Shown: piece by piece, positions 53,570 through 62,275 of the stretch | Layout of the letters: each line of letters opens with the position of its first letter | How positions within the stretch are numbered: position 1 is the stretch's first letter | NCBI GenBank assembly: GCA_024224815.1 | Contig: JAAENC010000353.1 | Location: forward strand, 1-64,000 | Source: Chloroflexota bacterium | Lineage (GTDB): Bacteria; Chloroflexota; Anaerolineae; Anaerolineales; Villigracilaceae | Length of the DNA: 64,000 bases | Reading direction: 5' to 3' | Translations under genes and position numbers: made by a program | The notes under the pieces: model-generated | The model's database searches: none | The model's input: the letters and a program-made list of their open reading frames with translations, nothing else | Told to the model about the DNA's origin: nothing

Positions 53570-54802
53570 CTATTCCCAAAGAACAGGGCCAGATTGGTTG
53601 TAGTTTGTCGCTACAATTTCCAGATCTAAAACGTTAATAACAGCATCGCCGTTCAAGTCAGCTGCGTCAGGAGTAGCTGTGTTATAGCTCATTCCTATGG
53701 TCATGGCATCGTACTGATCTACGACATCATTTCCATCAATATCACCAGCGATCAAAGTAACGGTTGGCATTGTTGTCGTTTCTCCAGCTACGATAACTGC
53801 AGAACCTTCTGCTCTGACAAATCCGCTGGCTACAGCTTCTACCGTATAGGTTCCGGCAGGGGCTGTCAGACTAAATGTGCCATCAGCTTCTGCTGCAACT
53901 GTTGCAGCTAAAGAATCATCTGGGTTATAAAGATTCACGGTCACAGCTTTGCTCGCAAGAACTTGTCCCGCAACGATTCCGTCAACAACGGCTTCTTCGA
54001 CTGTAAGAACTGCGGTTGAAGGGTCAAGCTCTGTAAGCACAGCATCACCGGTTGACGTTTTTGCAGTACAAGTAATTGTTGCTTCGCCTGCTTGTAGGCC
54101 TGTAGCTGTGAATGTAAAAGCATCCCCGCTAGCAGTTGCTGTTTGACCATTACTGCCTGCAATAGCAACAATAAAACTGCCATCTTGGGGATCGCTGATC
54201 GCTACAGCAGAATCGGTGCCAAAAAGATCTGTAACAACGATATTGCTGATGCTAACGACATCTACAGGATAAGTACAGCTGAATTCAGCACTTGTGTAGC
54301 CACCTTCGGGAAGGTCGTTCAGTCCAATACTGGCTACGCTACTCTCATCTATAGCGATAGTTGCAGGAGAGACTTCGGCAGAGAGGGCTGGGTCTGCATC
54401 AATTTGTCTAAGCATAAGTTCGTAGAAACCACTGCCTGATTCGGGTTCGATTTGGACAAAATAATTTCCGGCAGGCTGCGTACTAATCAGCGAACCCGTA
54501 CCTCGTGCCAATTCTGCTCCACCTGCGTCAAGTAGAATGACCACCGGGACTAAATCGCCGGATGTTGGTGTTACGGTTACTGAGAAATCATAGCTAGCGT
54601 CAAATACAAAAGGCCATTTCTCGAAGCGAGTTGCATCTACATAGCCCGTATAAGTGGCATCCCAATATGTCAGTTCACGAACAACAATATCGGGGTCTGG
54701 GTCTTCGAAGGCTGGTTGCGCATAGGCAGGCTGAACGCCAACCGCAGCAAGTAGCACTGCGATTAAAACAATGCTTTGAAAAAGAGTTTTCGATTTCATC
54801 AT
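53570..54802 (-). CDS. Secreted cohesin-like plus dockerin protein
   Basis: A 410-residue exported protein with a signal peptide (about 1-29, ending AYAQ), a PPC-like domain (about 38-140), a cohesin-like domain (about 145-265, with GYTSAEFSCTYPVDVV), a regulatory-like beta domain (about 275-345) and a dockerin (about 350-405, DIDGNDVVDQYD and DLNGDAVINVLD). It has the same domain order as the peptidase at 50984 but lacks the enzyme part, so it may be a structural linker. GGAGAC stands before the ATG. Having both domain types in one chain could allow chain assembly. Confidence 0.82.
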   Translation of the reverse strand: MMKSKTLFQSIVLIAVLLAAVGVQPAYAQPAFEDPDPDIVVRELTYWDATYTGYVDATRFEKWPFVFDASYDFSVTVTPTSGDLVPVVILLDAGGAELARGTGSLISTQPAGNYFVQIEPESGSGFYELMLRQIDADPALSAEVSPATIAIDESSVASIGLNDLPEGGYTSAEFSCTYPVDVVSISNIVVTDLFGTDSAVAISDPQDGSFIVAIAGSNGQTATASGDAFTFTATGLQAGEATITCTAKTSTGDAVLTELDPSTAVLTVEEAVVDGIVAGQVLASKAVTVNLYNPDDSLAATVAAEADGTFSLTAPAGTYTVEAVASGFVRAEGSAVIVAGETTTMPTVTLIAGDIDGNDVVDQYDAMTIGMSYNTATPDAADLNGDAVINVLDLEIVATNYNQSGPVLWE

Positions 54803-54968
54803 AAAGTCTCCTTGATAAAGAACAATAGCTTGTGTGATACCCCAAACTGCATATTTTGCGGCAAAGAGATATTCACCTGAGGGATTAAAAGGTCAACGCA
54901 CCCATCGTAGCATATTGAATTTGCCCTAACATATTAAAAGCATCGCAAAAGGATTGCGCGTTCATAAC
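54803..54968. other. Upstream region of the dockerin operon
   Basis: No gene is seen. It probably carries the promoter for the minus-strand dockerin and cohesin genes; no clear -35/-10 pair was found. Confidence 0.3.
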
Positions 54969-55005
54969 AAAAAAGAATCTCCTGAGTTTCAGGAGATTCT
55001 TTTTT
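54969..55005. terminator. Strong bidirectional terminator
   Basis: AAAAAAGAATCTCCTGA and TCAGGAGATTCTTTTTT form a 17-bp perfect stem over GTT, with A and T runs on both strands. It isolates the dockerin operon from the decayed region upstream. Confidence 0.92.
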
Positions 55006-55085
55006 GTTTTTTATAGATCAACTTATTAAAAATTAGGGGAGAGTTTGTATATCCATTCTTGCCAATTTCCAAGCAAAACACATCA

Positions 55086-55346
55086 CTATTTCTTTAAAAA
55101 ACGTAGAGCAAGCAAAATAAAACCAATTCCGAAAAACGCGTAAGTATTATATGATTCTGGTATTAAAAAAGATGGTAAAGGGTCTAATAGTTTGGCAAAA
55201 AGCCATCCTACAAATATTACATTCCATGCCCAGTGTGTCCTCTCAAGCCCTCTTTAGAAAAAGCGCGGCCTACTACAAGAGGCCATAAGATTAATATAAT
55301 TCCAGTAATACTTCCAATAATATTAATTAATTAATTGCATATTCAT
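55086..55346 (-). pseudogene. Frameshifted small membrane protein gene
   Basis: GTGGAGGAT stands just before an ATG at 55346, but the frame stops after seven codons within an ATTAATTAATTAA repeat. Dropping two bases there restores a membrane protein (IIGSITGIILILWPLVVGRA). A second frame change is needed to reach WNVIFVGWLFAKLLDPLP and a final helix FFGIGFILLALRFLKK before the stop. The intact product would be about 85 residues with three helices. The family is not recognised. Repeat slippage makes the first change credible; sequencing error is possible. Confidence 0.6.
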
Positions 55347-55363
55347 ATCCTCCACTTTTTAAT

Positions 55364-55390
55364 GAGGGGCGGGTCTTAGACCCGCCCCTC
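55364..55390. terminator. GC-rich hairpin, possible terminator
   Basis: GAGGGGCGGGT pairs perfectly with ACCCGCCCCTC over CTTAG. No T tract follows. It lies downstream of the leuS fragment, where a real leuS gene would end transcription. Confidence 0.5.
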
Positions 55391-55404
55391 CAAATTCCCA
55401 AAAT

Positions 55405-55620
55405 CTATTTCACAATATTAACCAGCCGCCCTTTAATCACGATCGCCTTGCGCGGCTCTTTTCCTTCAAGGTGTTTTTGCACATTTTCGCTTGCCAGTGC
55501 CACAGCTTTAACTATCGCTTCATCTGCGCTAGCGGAAACGACTGTGCGATCACGAACTTTGCCGTTGACTTGTACGCCGATTTCGACTTCGTCGACGACA
55601 ATGGCAGATTCGTCTACTTG
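55405..55620 (-). pseudogene. leuS: Orphan 3' end of leucyl-tRNA synthetase (leuS)
   Basis: The minus strand encodes 71 residues ending at a TAG, beginning QVDESAIVVDEVEIGVQV and containing VNGKVRDRTVV and, at the end, AIVIKGRLVNIVK. This is the C-terminal domain of bacterial leucyl-tRNA synthetase, whose usual length is above 800 residues. There is no start codon or ribosome site: the frame is cut at about 55620, where a hairpin begins. It is a fragment left by recombination, with an intact leuS presumably elsewhere. The frame is undisturbed, so the event may be recent. Confidence 0.85.
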
Positions 55621-55624
55621 AGAG

Positions 55625-55652
55625 AGAGACTCTGAGTGTTTTCAGAGTCTCT
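55625..55652. terminator. Hairpin at the leuS junction
   Basis: AGAGACTCTGA pairs perfectly with TCAGAGTCTCT over GTGTTT, and the plus-strand tail is TTCTATT. It stands exactly where the leuS frame is cut, so the junction joined a foreign terminator to the gene end. Confidence 0.65.
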
Positions 55653-55705
55653 TCTATTGATTTCTATAATGACTACTGGATATTCGTGATATAACTGCAC
55701 GAGCA

Positions 55706-56803
55706 TCAATAAGCCTCAATAGTATTCAAGATAATTTGAGCTGTTCTTTCCCATGAAAATTTTTTAGCTTGTTCATGTCCTTTCGTAATTAGTGTTTGAC
55801 GCAGAGAAGGTTTTAGAGCTAAACTAGTTATCCCTTCAGCAATTTGGTCTATATCGTATGGATTTACCAGATATGCCGCATCACCGGCAACTTCTGGTAT
55901 AGAGGTTGTGTTTGAAGTTAGGATTGGGCAGTCACATCGAAAAGCTTCTAATACAGGCAAGCCAAAACCTTCCAGTAGCGATGGGTATAAAGCAAAGTCT
56001 GCTAGAGAGTACAACCCTGCCATATCTTCATTAGAAACATGCCCTAATATGTGTACACGCTTATATAGCTCATAATTTTTCTTTTGTATAAGTGAATCTA
56101 TGCCCCATTGTTGCCCCCCAGTGATCACAATATCATGGGGAATGTCTTTTTTGACCTTGTCAAATGCAGATAGAATTCGATGAAAATTTTTTCGAGGGGA
56201 TAGCGAAATTGGGCAGAAAATAAAATTATCAGGAAGGTTGTAGGTTTTTCTAATTGCATTTCTTTTTTTATGATTCGTAACCGGATGGTAATTAGACGAA
56301 CAATTTTGATAACAGGTATTTACCTTATCTGGATTAACGCCAAGTATGCGAATAGCTTCGTTACGAGTATATTCAGAATCTGCAAATACAAAACTAGCTT
56401 CTTTTACTGATCGCGCTAGCATCGTCTTCATGTATACTGTCTCAGATGGACGATATGGTCGTAGCTGATTATTAAAATAGCCTAAATCATGAAGAATAAT
56501 TCCAGCGCGGCAAGGCAGAAAAAAAGGGATGGTCCCTTTCATAAATATAGCAATATCAATATTATCGTTTTTCAAAGCCTGTGGTAACCAAAAATGATCC
56601 CAAATGAAACGATTTTTTAAATTAAAGCTACGTTTAAATGCCCTTGAAGAAAACAACTTTTCATGAGATGGATCATTAAAATATAGAAATATGTCGTGTT
56701 TCTTTTCAATACGCTCAATAATTTCGAGCGTTAGCTGTAATATAATTGTCGAGATTGCGTAAGAACCTTCACCCAGTCCACGTGCTGAAATACCAATTTT
56801 CAT
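55706..56803 (-). CDS. Glycosyltransferase family 4
   Basis: A 365-residue GT-B fold transferase beginning MKIGISARGLGEGSYA, the nucleotide-sugar glycine loop. The donor-binding C-terminal half has PISLSPRKNF, GHVSNEDMAGLYSLADFALYP and the EGFGLPVLEAFRC motif with the conserved Glu pair. It adds a sugar to a growing surface glycan in the cytoplasm. ATG 56803 has GGAG 10 nt upstream; the longer frame from 56842 would overlap the divergent gene at 56837. It shares the polysaccharide locus with a pyruvyl transferase and a flippase. Confidence 0.9.
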   Translation of the reverse strand: MKIGISARGLGEGSYAISTIILQLTLEIIERIEKKHDIFLYFNDPSHEKLFSSRAFKRSFNLKNRFIWDHFWLPQALKNDNIDIAIFMKGTIPFFLPCRAGIILHDLGYFNNQLRPYRPSETVYMKTMLARSVKEASFVFADSEYTRNEAIRILGVNPDKVNTCYQNCSSNYHPVTNHKKRNAIRKTYNLPDNFIFCPISLSPRKNFHRILSAFDKVKKDIPHDIVITGGQQWGIDSLIQKKNYELYKRVHILGHVSNEDMAGLYSLADFALYPSLLEGFGLPVLEAFRCDCPILTSNTTSIPEVAGDAAYLVNPYDIDQIAEGITSLALKPSLRQTLITKGHEQAKKFSWERTAQIILNTIEAY

Positions 56804-56836
56804 AATCAATAAGCTCCAATAAAAGGCAATAAAGTC

Positions 56837-58006
56837 ATGCAACCTAAGATGCGTATTTTATCATTTCATCATATTCCAAATAATGGCGCATTTTTATTTG
56901 CTTATTCGCTTTTAGAATTGCTTCAACAAGAATTTGGCGAATTTGATGTGAAAATACTTGATTACAAGTCAAATCGTTTAGCTATCTACGAATACCTAAA
57001 GCGCTTCAAGTTTTTTCAGAAAATCCCCTTGTTTTATATGAGACGTGCTCGTATCTGGAAGGAGCACCTTAAAATACACTTGAATATGGATTCTAATTTT
57101 CCCCATTTTACTGGCGAAAAGGCACTCCAAAAATATTTTTCAAATCAGTATGCTGCGCTCGTAGTGGGTATGGACACTTGGTGCATAATTAACGGTACTG
57201 AACGGCCTAAATTCCCAAATATATATTGGCTACCAGAGAAGATTTCAATACCAAAGATCGCTTATGGTGTGTCCGCTTATCACTCTGATATAAACTTAAT
57301 TCAGAATTCTACTAAGAAAATAGAAAGCTATTTGAATAGTTTTGATATTATCGGGGCAAGAGATCGTTATACTTACGAGCTTGTCCAAAAATATAGAAGT
57401 AGGGATGACGGTTTGGTTGAGATGATTCCAGACCCTACATTTACCTATGAGATTAAGACTAGTGGTGTTCTATCTAAGCTGCAGGCGTTAGGAATAGACA
57501 TGGATCGCCCAACATTAGGTTTACTCTTTTTCGGTGACAATTTTCTTTCTAATGAAATTCTTTCTCATTATAAAGCTAAAGGCTATCAAATTCTGGCGAT
57601 GAGTATGTATAATGCGGTCGCCGACTATAATTTGGGGCATATTCTCTCTCCTTTTGAATGGGCTGAAGCTTTTCGCTACCTTTCATTTTGTATCAGCGAC
57701 CGTTTCCATGGGACTATATTTTGCCTACTAAACCAAATTCCATTCATTTGCTTGGAAAAAGAACGTCACTTACCAAAAAAACAGAGCAAAATATATGATT
57801 TGCTAACCACATTTGGATTAGAAACTTGCTACCAGAACCCAGCTGATGAGGGTTTTGAAATTGTTTCTTTTCTAGCCCATGCAGATGAGATCGAAGCAAC
57901 TTGGGAGAAAAATTTTAAGTCCGGCATTTTACCTAGAATTGATGATTTGAAAGATGAGCATGCTCAATTTGCTCGTAAGATGAAAGTAGAGCTTGGATGG
58001 ATATAG
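56837..58006 (+). CDS. Polysaccharide pyruvyl transferase family protein
   Basis: A 389-residue protein of the CsaB/WcaK-like family, which adds ketal pyruvate to sugars of surface polymers. Typical parts are FHHIPNNGAFLFAYSLLELL (the N-GA-L start), GVSAYHSD, GARDRYTYELVQKY (the SxRD-like position), PDPTF, and SDRFHGTIFCLLNQIPFI (the SxRxH motif). Starts at 56837 and 56849 are both possible; neither has a strong ribosome site. It is divergent from the glycosyltransferase with a 33-nt gap and followed after 27 nt by the flippase gene. Confidence 0.87.
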   Translation: MQPKMRILSFHHIPNNGAFLFAYSLLELLQQEFGEFDVKILDYKSNRLAIYEYLKRFKFFQKIPLFYMRRARIWKEHLKIHLNMDSNFPHFTGEKALQKYFSNQYAALVVGMDTWCIINGTERPKFPNIYWLPEKISIPKIAYGVSAYHSDINLIQNSTKKIESYLNSFDIIGARDRYTYELVQKYRSRDDGLVEMIPDPTFTYEIKTSGVLSKLQALGIDMDRPTLGLLFFGDNFLSNEILSHYKAKGYQILAMSMYNAVADYNLGHILSPFEWAEAFRYLSFCISDRFHGTIFCLLNQIPFICLEKERHLPKKQSKIYDLLTTFGLETCYQNPADEGFEIVSFLAHADEIEATWEKNFKSGILPRIDDLKDEHAQFARKMKVELGWI

Positions 58007-58033
58007 AGGATAAAGTCTTAGTCTCTCAATAAT

Positions 58034-59584
58034 ATGAAACCTTCCCCCCGTAATTTCAGTTTATTTCAAACTGCAAAAAATATTATGACGAATAGTGCTT
58101 TCTTCCTGATCGAAGCACTAATTAGTTTTTGGTATACACCTTTTTTGCTTAGAAAATTGGGCAGTGATCTTTTCGGTTTTATTCCGTTAGCGAACTCAAT
58201 AACTAATTATTTTTCCATCGTTCTGTACTCACTTGATATCTCTTTAGGACGCAATATTACTATCGAATTGGAAAAAGGAAATACTTGCCATGCAAATCAA
58301 ATTTTTAACACAAATCGAGTTATTACACTTTTTTTAATTTTTGCAGCTGTTCCCATAGGCATTGTTTTAGTCATTTTCATTCCCGCACTTTTTACTGTCC
58401 CGATTGGTCGGGAGCGGGATGTGCAACTTCTATTTATAAGTATAATCATAGCTTTTCTTCTTGGCACCTACGGTATGAATTATTCTTTGGCTACTTTTGC
58501 CAAAAACCGTTTTGACTTGAAAAACCTTGTTGCTTTGGGAGCACGCATTATCCAAGTGCTAATCATAGTAGGCCTCTTTAGGCTGTCAAACCCAAATCTG
58601 ATTTATGTGGGGGTAGGAGCCCTCTGCGCTGCATTATTTAATTTGCTAGGAGATTATTATCTCTGGCGAATACTACTTCCCACATTGAAAGTACGCTGGA
58701 AAGATTTTAGTAAAAAAAGCATCAAAATCCTCTTCGATACTGGTATATGGTCTTTTGTTTATCAGGCTGGTTTTATTCTTTTTTTGAATGTAGATATACT
58801 GATTGCCAATCGAACCTTGGATTTAAGCATGGTCGGTATTTATGGTGCTCTTTTGGTTATTCCGAAAAACCTACGAAATATGTCCGTAGCTATTGGTGGT
58901 GTTTGGAGACCTTTAATTCTATCTAAGTATAGTCAATCGGACAGTAAGAGTATAAGTGAGATTATGAATACCTCGATTAAACTAACGGGGCTAGTTCTGG
59001 GGTTAATAATAGGCTTGGTCTGTGGGTTGGCGGAGCCATTTCTTAGAATTTGGCTTGGTCCAAGTATTCAAAATATGTCTGGGATTCTAGTGATGATGGT
59101 TCTCCCGCTGACCACAAATTTGCTTGCAGGATCTTTTTCTAATATCCATGTTTCGTATAATAAACTGAAATTTCCGGCTTTGATGACCGTAGGTTTAGCG
59201 TTACTAAACTTGTTTCTGGCAATTTATTTGGCTCCACACTATGGTTTGATAGGAATAATTATTGCAGGAATAATAACGCTAACGCTCAACTATTCTTTTT
59301 TTGCGCCTATATATGCGGCTAAGATTATGAACTTGTCTTGGTGGCATTATATGCCACGCTTGGGAATGATATTGATTACTACCCTAAGTGTCTTTATAGT
59401 CTCATATTTACTCAGTGAAACTATATATCTTTCTTCTTATTCTCATTTAATTATATCCAGCGGGATAATTTCAATTGGCTATTTTTTTCTGATCTATTTT
59501 CTGGTGCTTAGCAGTACTGAAAAAAAAATGGTGCGGAGATTCTTAGATAAGGTAACTGGCAATAATCATAATAACCTTTTCTGA
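58034..59584 (+). CDS. Polysaccharide flippase (Wzx/MATE-like)
   Basis: A 516-residue protein with 12-14 hydrophobic helices over its full length. The N-terminus NFSLFQTAKNIMTNSAFFL and the helix pair around FGFIPLANSITNYFSIV are usual for lipid-linked oligosaccharide flippases of the MOP superfamily. It would turn undecaprenyl-linked repeat units across the membrane. The C-terminus is basic (EKKMVRRFLDKVTG). No polymerase (Wzy) is seen in the window; it may lie beyond the right edge. Confidence 0.87.
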   Translation: MKPSPRNFSLFQTAKNIMTNSAFFLIEALISFWYTPFLLRKLGSDLFGFIPLANSITNYFSIVLYSLDISLGRNITIELEKGNTCHANQIFNTNRVITLFLIFAAVPIGIVLVIFIPALFTVPIGRERDVQLLFISIIIAFLLGTYGMNYSLATFAKNRFDLKNLVALGARIIQVLIIVGLFRLSNPNLIYVGVGALCAALFNLLGDYYLWRILLPTLKVRWKDFSKKSIKILFDTGIWSFVYQAGFILFLNVDILIANRTLDLSMVGIYGALLVIPKNLRNMSVAIGGVWRPLILSKYSQSDSKSISEIMNTSIKLTGLVLGLIIGLVCGLAEPFLRIWLGPSIQNMSGILVMMVLPLTTNLLAGSFSNIHVSYNKLKFPALMTVGLALLNLFLAIYLAPHYGLIGIIIAGIITLTLNYSFFAPIYAAKIMNLSWWHYMPRLGMILITTLSVFIVSYLLSETIYLSSYSHLIISSGIISIGYFFLIYFLVLSSTEKKMVRRFLDKVTGNNHNNLF

Positions 59585-59613
59585 GCATTTGATACTTTAT
59601 AGGGGGTGATATA

Positions 59614-59646
59614 ATGAAGCTTTGTATCTCGGAAACAAAATCCTGA
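59614..59646 (+). other. Ten-codon leader-like ORF
   Basis: AGGGGG followed at good spacing by ATG gives MKLCISETKS and a stop. It stands 64 nt before the PP-loop gene. It could be a leader peptide or the stub of a lost gene; the strong ribosome site is the only support. Confidence 0.25.
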
Positions 59647-59709
59647 ACATGCCGAGCAAATCTCTAAGAGTTATGTAGTATTGGTAACTCAAAACGAAAA
59701 AAACTATTT

Positions 59710-60918
59710 ATGATTATTCACCAGCCAGAAATGATCAATAAGGACGGGGAAATCTTGTTTTCTACTTGCGTGGAAGTTCAATCTCCTTCCTTAGCTTCAA
59801 TAGAAATGCCTGAAAGGCTTTGGTTTTCTTTTCCTGAAAGCTATCAGGACTATATATCTTGGCAGAGTGACGGGTTTATTGCCTCGCTAATCTTAAGAGC
59901 CATGAGTTTAGGTGAAGATGTAGAAGTACGAGGAGAAACTTCTGCGCGTCTGGCTTATGGATTGGAAGAATATCAAGCCATATATAGAGCGTGGCTACCT
60001 AAACAACTAAAAAAGATCAGCGTAACTTATCAAAAAATAAATACATCTACAGATCAGCTTTCTCCTAAGGGTGTTGGTACTGCTTTCTCAGGAGGCGTAG
60101 ATTCTTTTCACACACTCTCTCTAAATTCACCTGAAAATCAGCCCAATATGCATTATCAAATTACACATGGGCTTTTTGTCCATGGTTTTGACATTTCATT
60201 GGCTGAAGGGAAACTGTATAGTAGATTTTGGGGACATTATGAAATATTGTTTAAGAACTTAGGAATATCTTTACTAAGAGCTAAAACAAATAGCAGGCAG
60301 TTTTATGCTTATCAAGTAGACTGGCTCTACACACATGGTGGTCCATTAATTGGCACAGTTCTTATTCTTGGAAAACTGTTTCGGGCATTTTATATACCCG
60401 CAACCTATGTGTATCCAAAATTGCTCCCATTAGGAACGTCCCCGCTTTCAGACCATTTACTATCTACTGAAGGTACCCAAATTATTCACCATGGTGCGAT
60501 TGTAAATAGAACCGAGAAATTGGATTATCTTGCTCAATGGCAACCTACTTATGAAAATCTAAGGGTTTGCATTTATCCTCAAAAAACGAATACATATTTA
60601 AACTGCGGGAAATGTGAGAAATGTATTCCTGCAATGGTCCATTTAGACTTGAATGATCAATTGAAAAACTACACTGTGTTTCCAAAAACCAGCGTACTTC
60701 TTTTATATTTGCGATGGTTCTTTAGCATGGGGTCTGAATATAATTTTGTGACTCAGCTTATAAAGCGTGCTACTACTCTTCGAAAATTCTGGTTGATTCC
60801 CTTGTTGTTATTAATATATGTTGGAGGTTTTTATACTGACACCAGGGTCAAAATCAAATCGATGATTCCCTATAAAATCAAATATTGGGTTAGAAAACGC
60901 CTAGGCATGATTTCGTAG
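59710..60918 (+). CDS. QueC-like PP-loop enzyme of the polysaccharide locus, paralog 1
   Basis: A 402-residue protein not assigned to a characterised family. The N-terminal 115 residues begin MIIHQPEMINKDG. Then comes a PP-loop ATP-pyrophosphatase motif, TAFSGGVDSFHT (near 128-139), HGLFVHGFDISL, and IIHHGAIVNRTEKLDYLAQW. A QueC-like zinc site follows: a Cys in VCIYPQK, then NCGKCEKCIPAM. The C-terminus ends in a hydrophobic helix and basic tail. QueC adenylates a carboxylate and inserts ammonia, so an amide- or nitrile-forming step on a glycan precursor is possible but unproven. It differs more from the other three than they do from each other. Confidence 0.8.
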   Translation: MIIHQPEMINKDGEILFSTCVEVQSPSLASIEMPERLWFSFPESYQDYISWQSDGFIASLILRAMSLGEDVEVRGETSARLAYGLEEYQAIYRAWLPKQLKKISVTYQKINTSTDQLSPKGVGTAFSGGVDSFHTLSLNSPENQPNMHYQITHGLFVHGFDISLAEGKLYSRFWGHYEILFKNLGISLLRAKTNSRQFYAYQVDWLYTHGGPLIGTVLILGKLFRAFYIPATYVYPKLLPLGTSPLSDHLLSTEGTQIIHHGAIVNRTEKLDYLAQWQPTYENLRVCIYPQKTNTYLNCGKCEKCIPAMVHLDLNDQLKNYTVFPKTSVLLLYLRWFFSMGSEYNFVTQLIKRATTLRKFWLIPLLLLIYVGGFYTDTRVKIKSMIPYKIKYWVRKRLGMIS

Positions 60919-61006
60919 AGAAGAGGTGATCTGATGAGAACAAATATTTTTTGCCAAAATTCTAGTCTAAATAAAAAGAAAAATATTGTTTGGGAGTTTA
61001 ATGGTT

Positions 61007-62275
61007 TTAACTTGATAAATGGTCATCGCGTTCTTGCAATAATTGAGTGATTTCTAATAATTCATAGGCATCTACTGCTTCATTTCTGGTTATAAAATAA
61101 CCGTAAGGTCGTAGCCAGTGCTTGATAACCTTAGGGAGGTATTTGACTATCGAGTGACGTATATGTCCTAAAATAATTGATAGGTATAACCAGATGATCG
61201 CGTCTGTTTTCTTTTGCTTTAGAAGGGGAAAAATTTCACCTGCATAATTGTAGTGCTTATTAAATTTGCGTGCATACCAGAGTATCTCCCAGTTTTTTGA
61301 GATTGGTTTCTCAAAAGTTTTGTATCTGTTGAGTTTTCCAAGTGCATATAATGGAATCATCGTACGTACGCATTTCTCGCAACGTGAGCAATTCCAGGTC
61401 TTTTCTTCGAATTTGGCATCCAGACATACCCATAGAAGTTTTTGCGCTAATGCCCAGTTTGCGATTTCTTCAACTTTTTCTACTCGTGTATGCGTGGATC
61501 CATGATGAATAATATCCATTGTATCGGAAGAAAGAAAACCATCAACTATGGGGTCTGTTGTGTATGCAGTGTGTTGTAGCATATGATAGTCGGCTGAGCT
61601 AGGGATATAAAAACGTTGGAATAAAGTTGGGAGAGATAAACCTGCGCTGACAATGAGTGGACCATAGACCTTGGATAGGTCCATCCGCTGGTGCCCGATA
61701 CTGAGCATATTCGTTTCCAGCTCAATTAAATCAATACCGATTTTAGAGACTTGTTTTGTATATTGGCCGAATAATTGCTGGTAGTCAGCATTTTCGCTGT
61801 GTAAGATATCAAAACCGCGAATAAAGATGCCATGGCTAACCTGATAGTTTGGATCGCTCTGGTTTTTTGGAAGGTGTTTCCAGATTGTGAAGAGGGAATC
61901 TACTCCACCGGAGAACAGAGTACCAACCCCCATTGGATTTTCTTCAATAGGGGCCAAGTGTTCATATTGGATAGAAACTGGTTGAAGAATTTCTGGCAAG
62001 CGAAAATTGAGCAGGAATTGATATTCGTGTAAATGATAGGCTAAGTATGGGGAAATTGTTCCTCTCACTTGAATGTCCTCGCGAAAGTGCATGGCAGCAA
62101 GCAAGCCGGAAAGAAGAAAGGCATCGCTTTGTGGATGTAGATATGCAGCATATTGTTCAGGGACACGATACCAGACGTAGTCAGGGAAATTGTCTCGTTT
62201 TTTAGATAGCTCTATTTTGCTCCACAAGATAGCCTTACCATCTTTATTTATAATTTCGGGCTGGTGAATGATCAT
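61007..62275 (-). CDS. QueC-like PP-loop enzyme, paralog 2
   Basis: A 422-residue paralog: MIIHQPEIINKDGKAILW start, PP-loop TLFSGGVDSLFTIW (near 131-144), HGIFIRGFDIL, IIHHGSTHTRVEKVEEIANW, and the zinc site VCLDAKFEEKTWNCSRCEKC continuing VRTMIPLYALG. The C-terminal 90 residues are helical with a basic patch (KYLPKVIKHWLRPYGYF). Its ATG overlaps the upstream stop by 4 nt, so these genes are transcribed together from the right. By eye, most residues match paralog 3 over the whole length, including the N- and C-terminal extensions. Confidence 0.82.
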   Translation of the reverse strand: MIIHQPEIINKDGKAILWSKIELSKKRDNFPDYVWYRVPEQYAAYLHPQSDAFLLSGLLAAMHFREDIQVRGTISPYLAYHLHEYQFLLNFRLPEILQPVSIQYEHLAPIEENPMGVGTLFSGGVDSLFTIWKHLPKNQSDPNYQVSHGIFIRGFDILHSENADYQQLFGQYTKQVSKIGIDLIELETNMLSIGHQRMDLSKVYGPLIVSAGLSLPTLFQRFYIPSSADYHMLQHTAYTTDPIVDGFLSSDTMDIIHHGSTHTRVEKVEEIANWALAQKLLWVCLDAKFEEKTWNCSRCEKCVRTMIPLYALGKLNRYKTFEKPISKNWEILWYARKFNKHYNYAGEIFPLLKQKKTDAIIWLYLSIILGHIRHSIVKYLPKVIKHWLRPYGYFITRNEAVDAYELLEITQLLQERDDHLSS

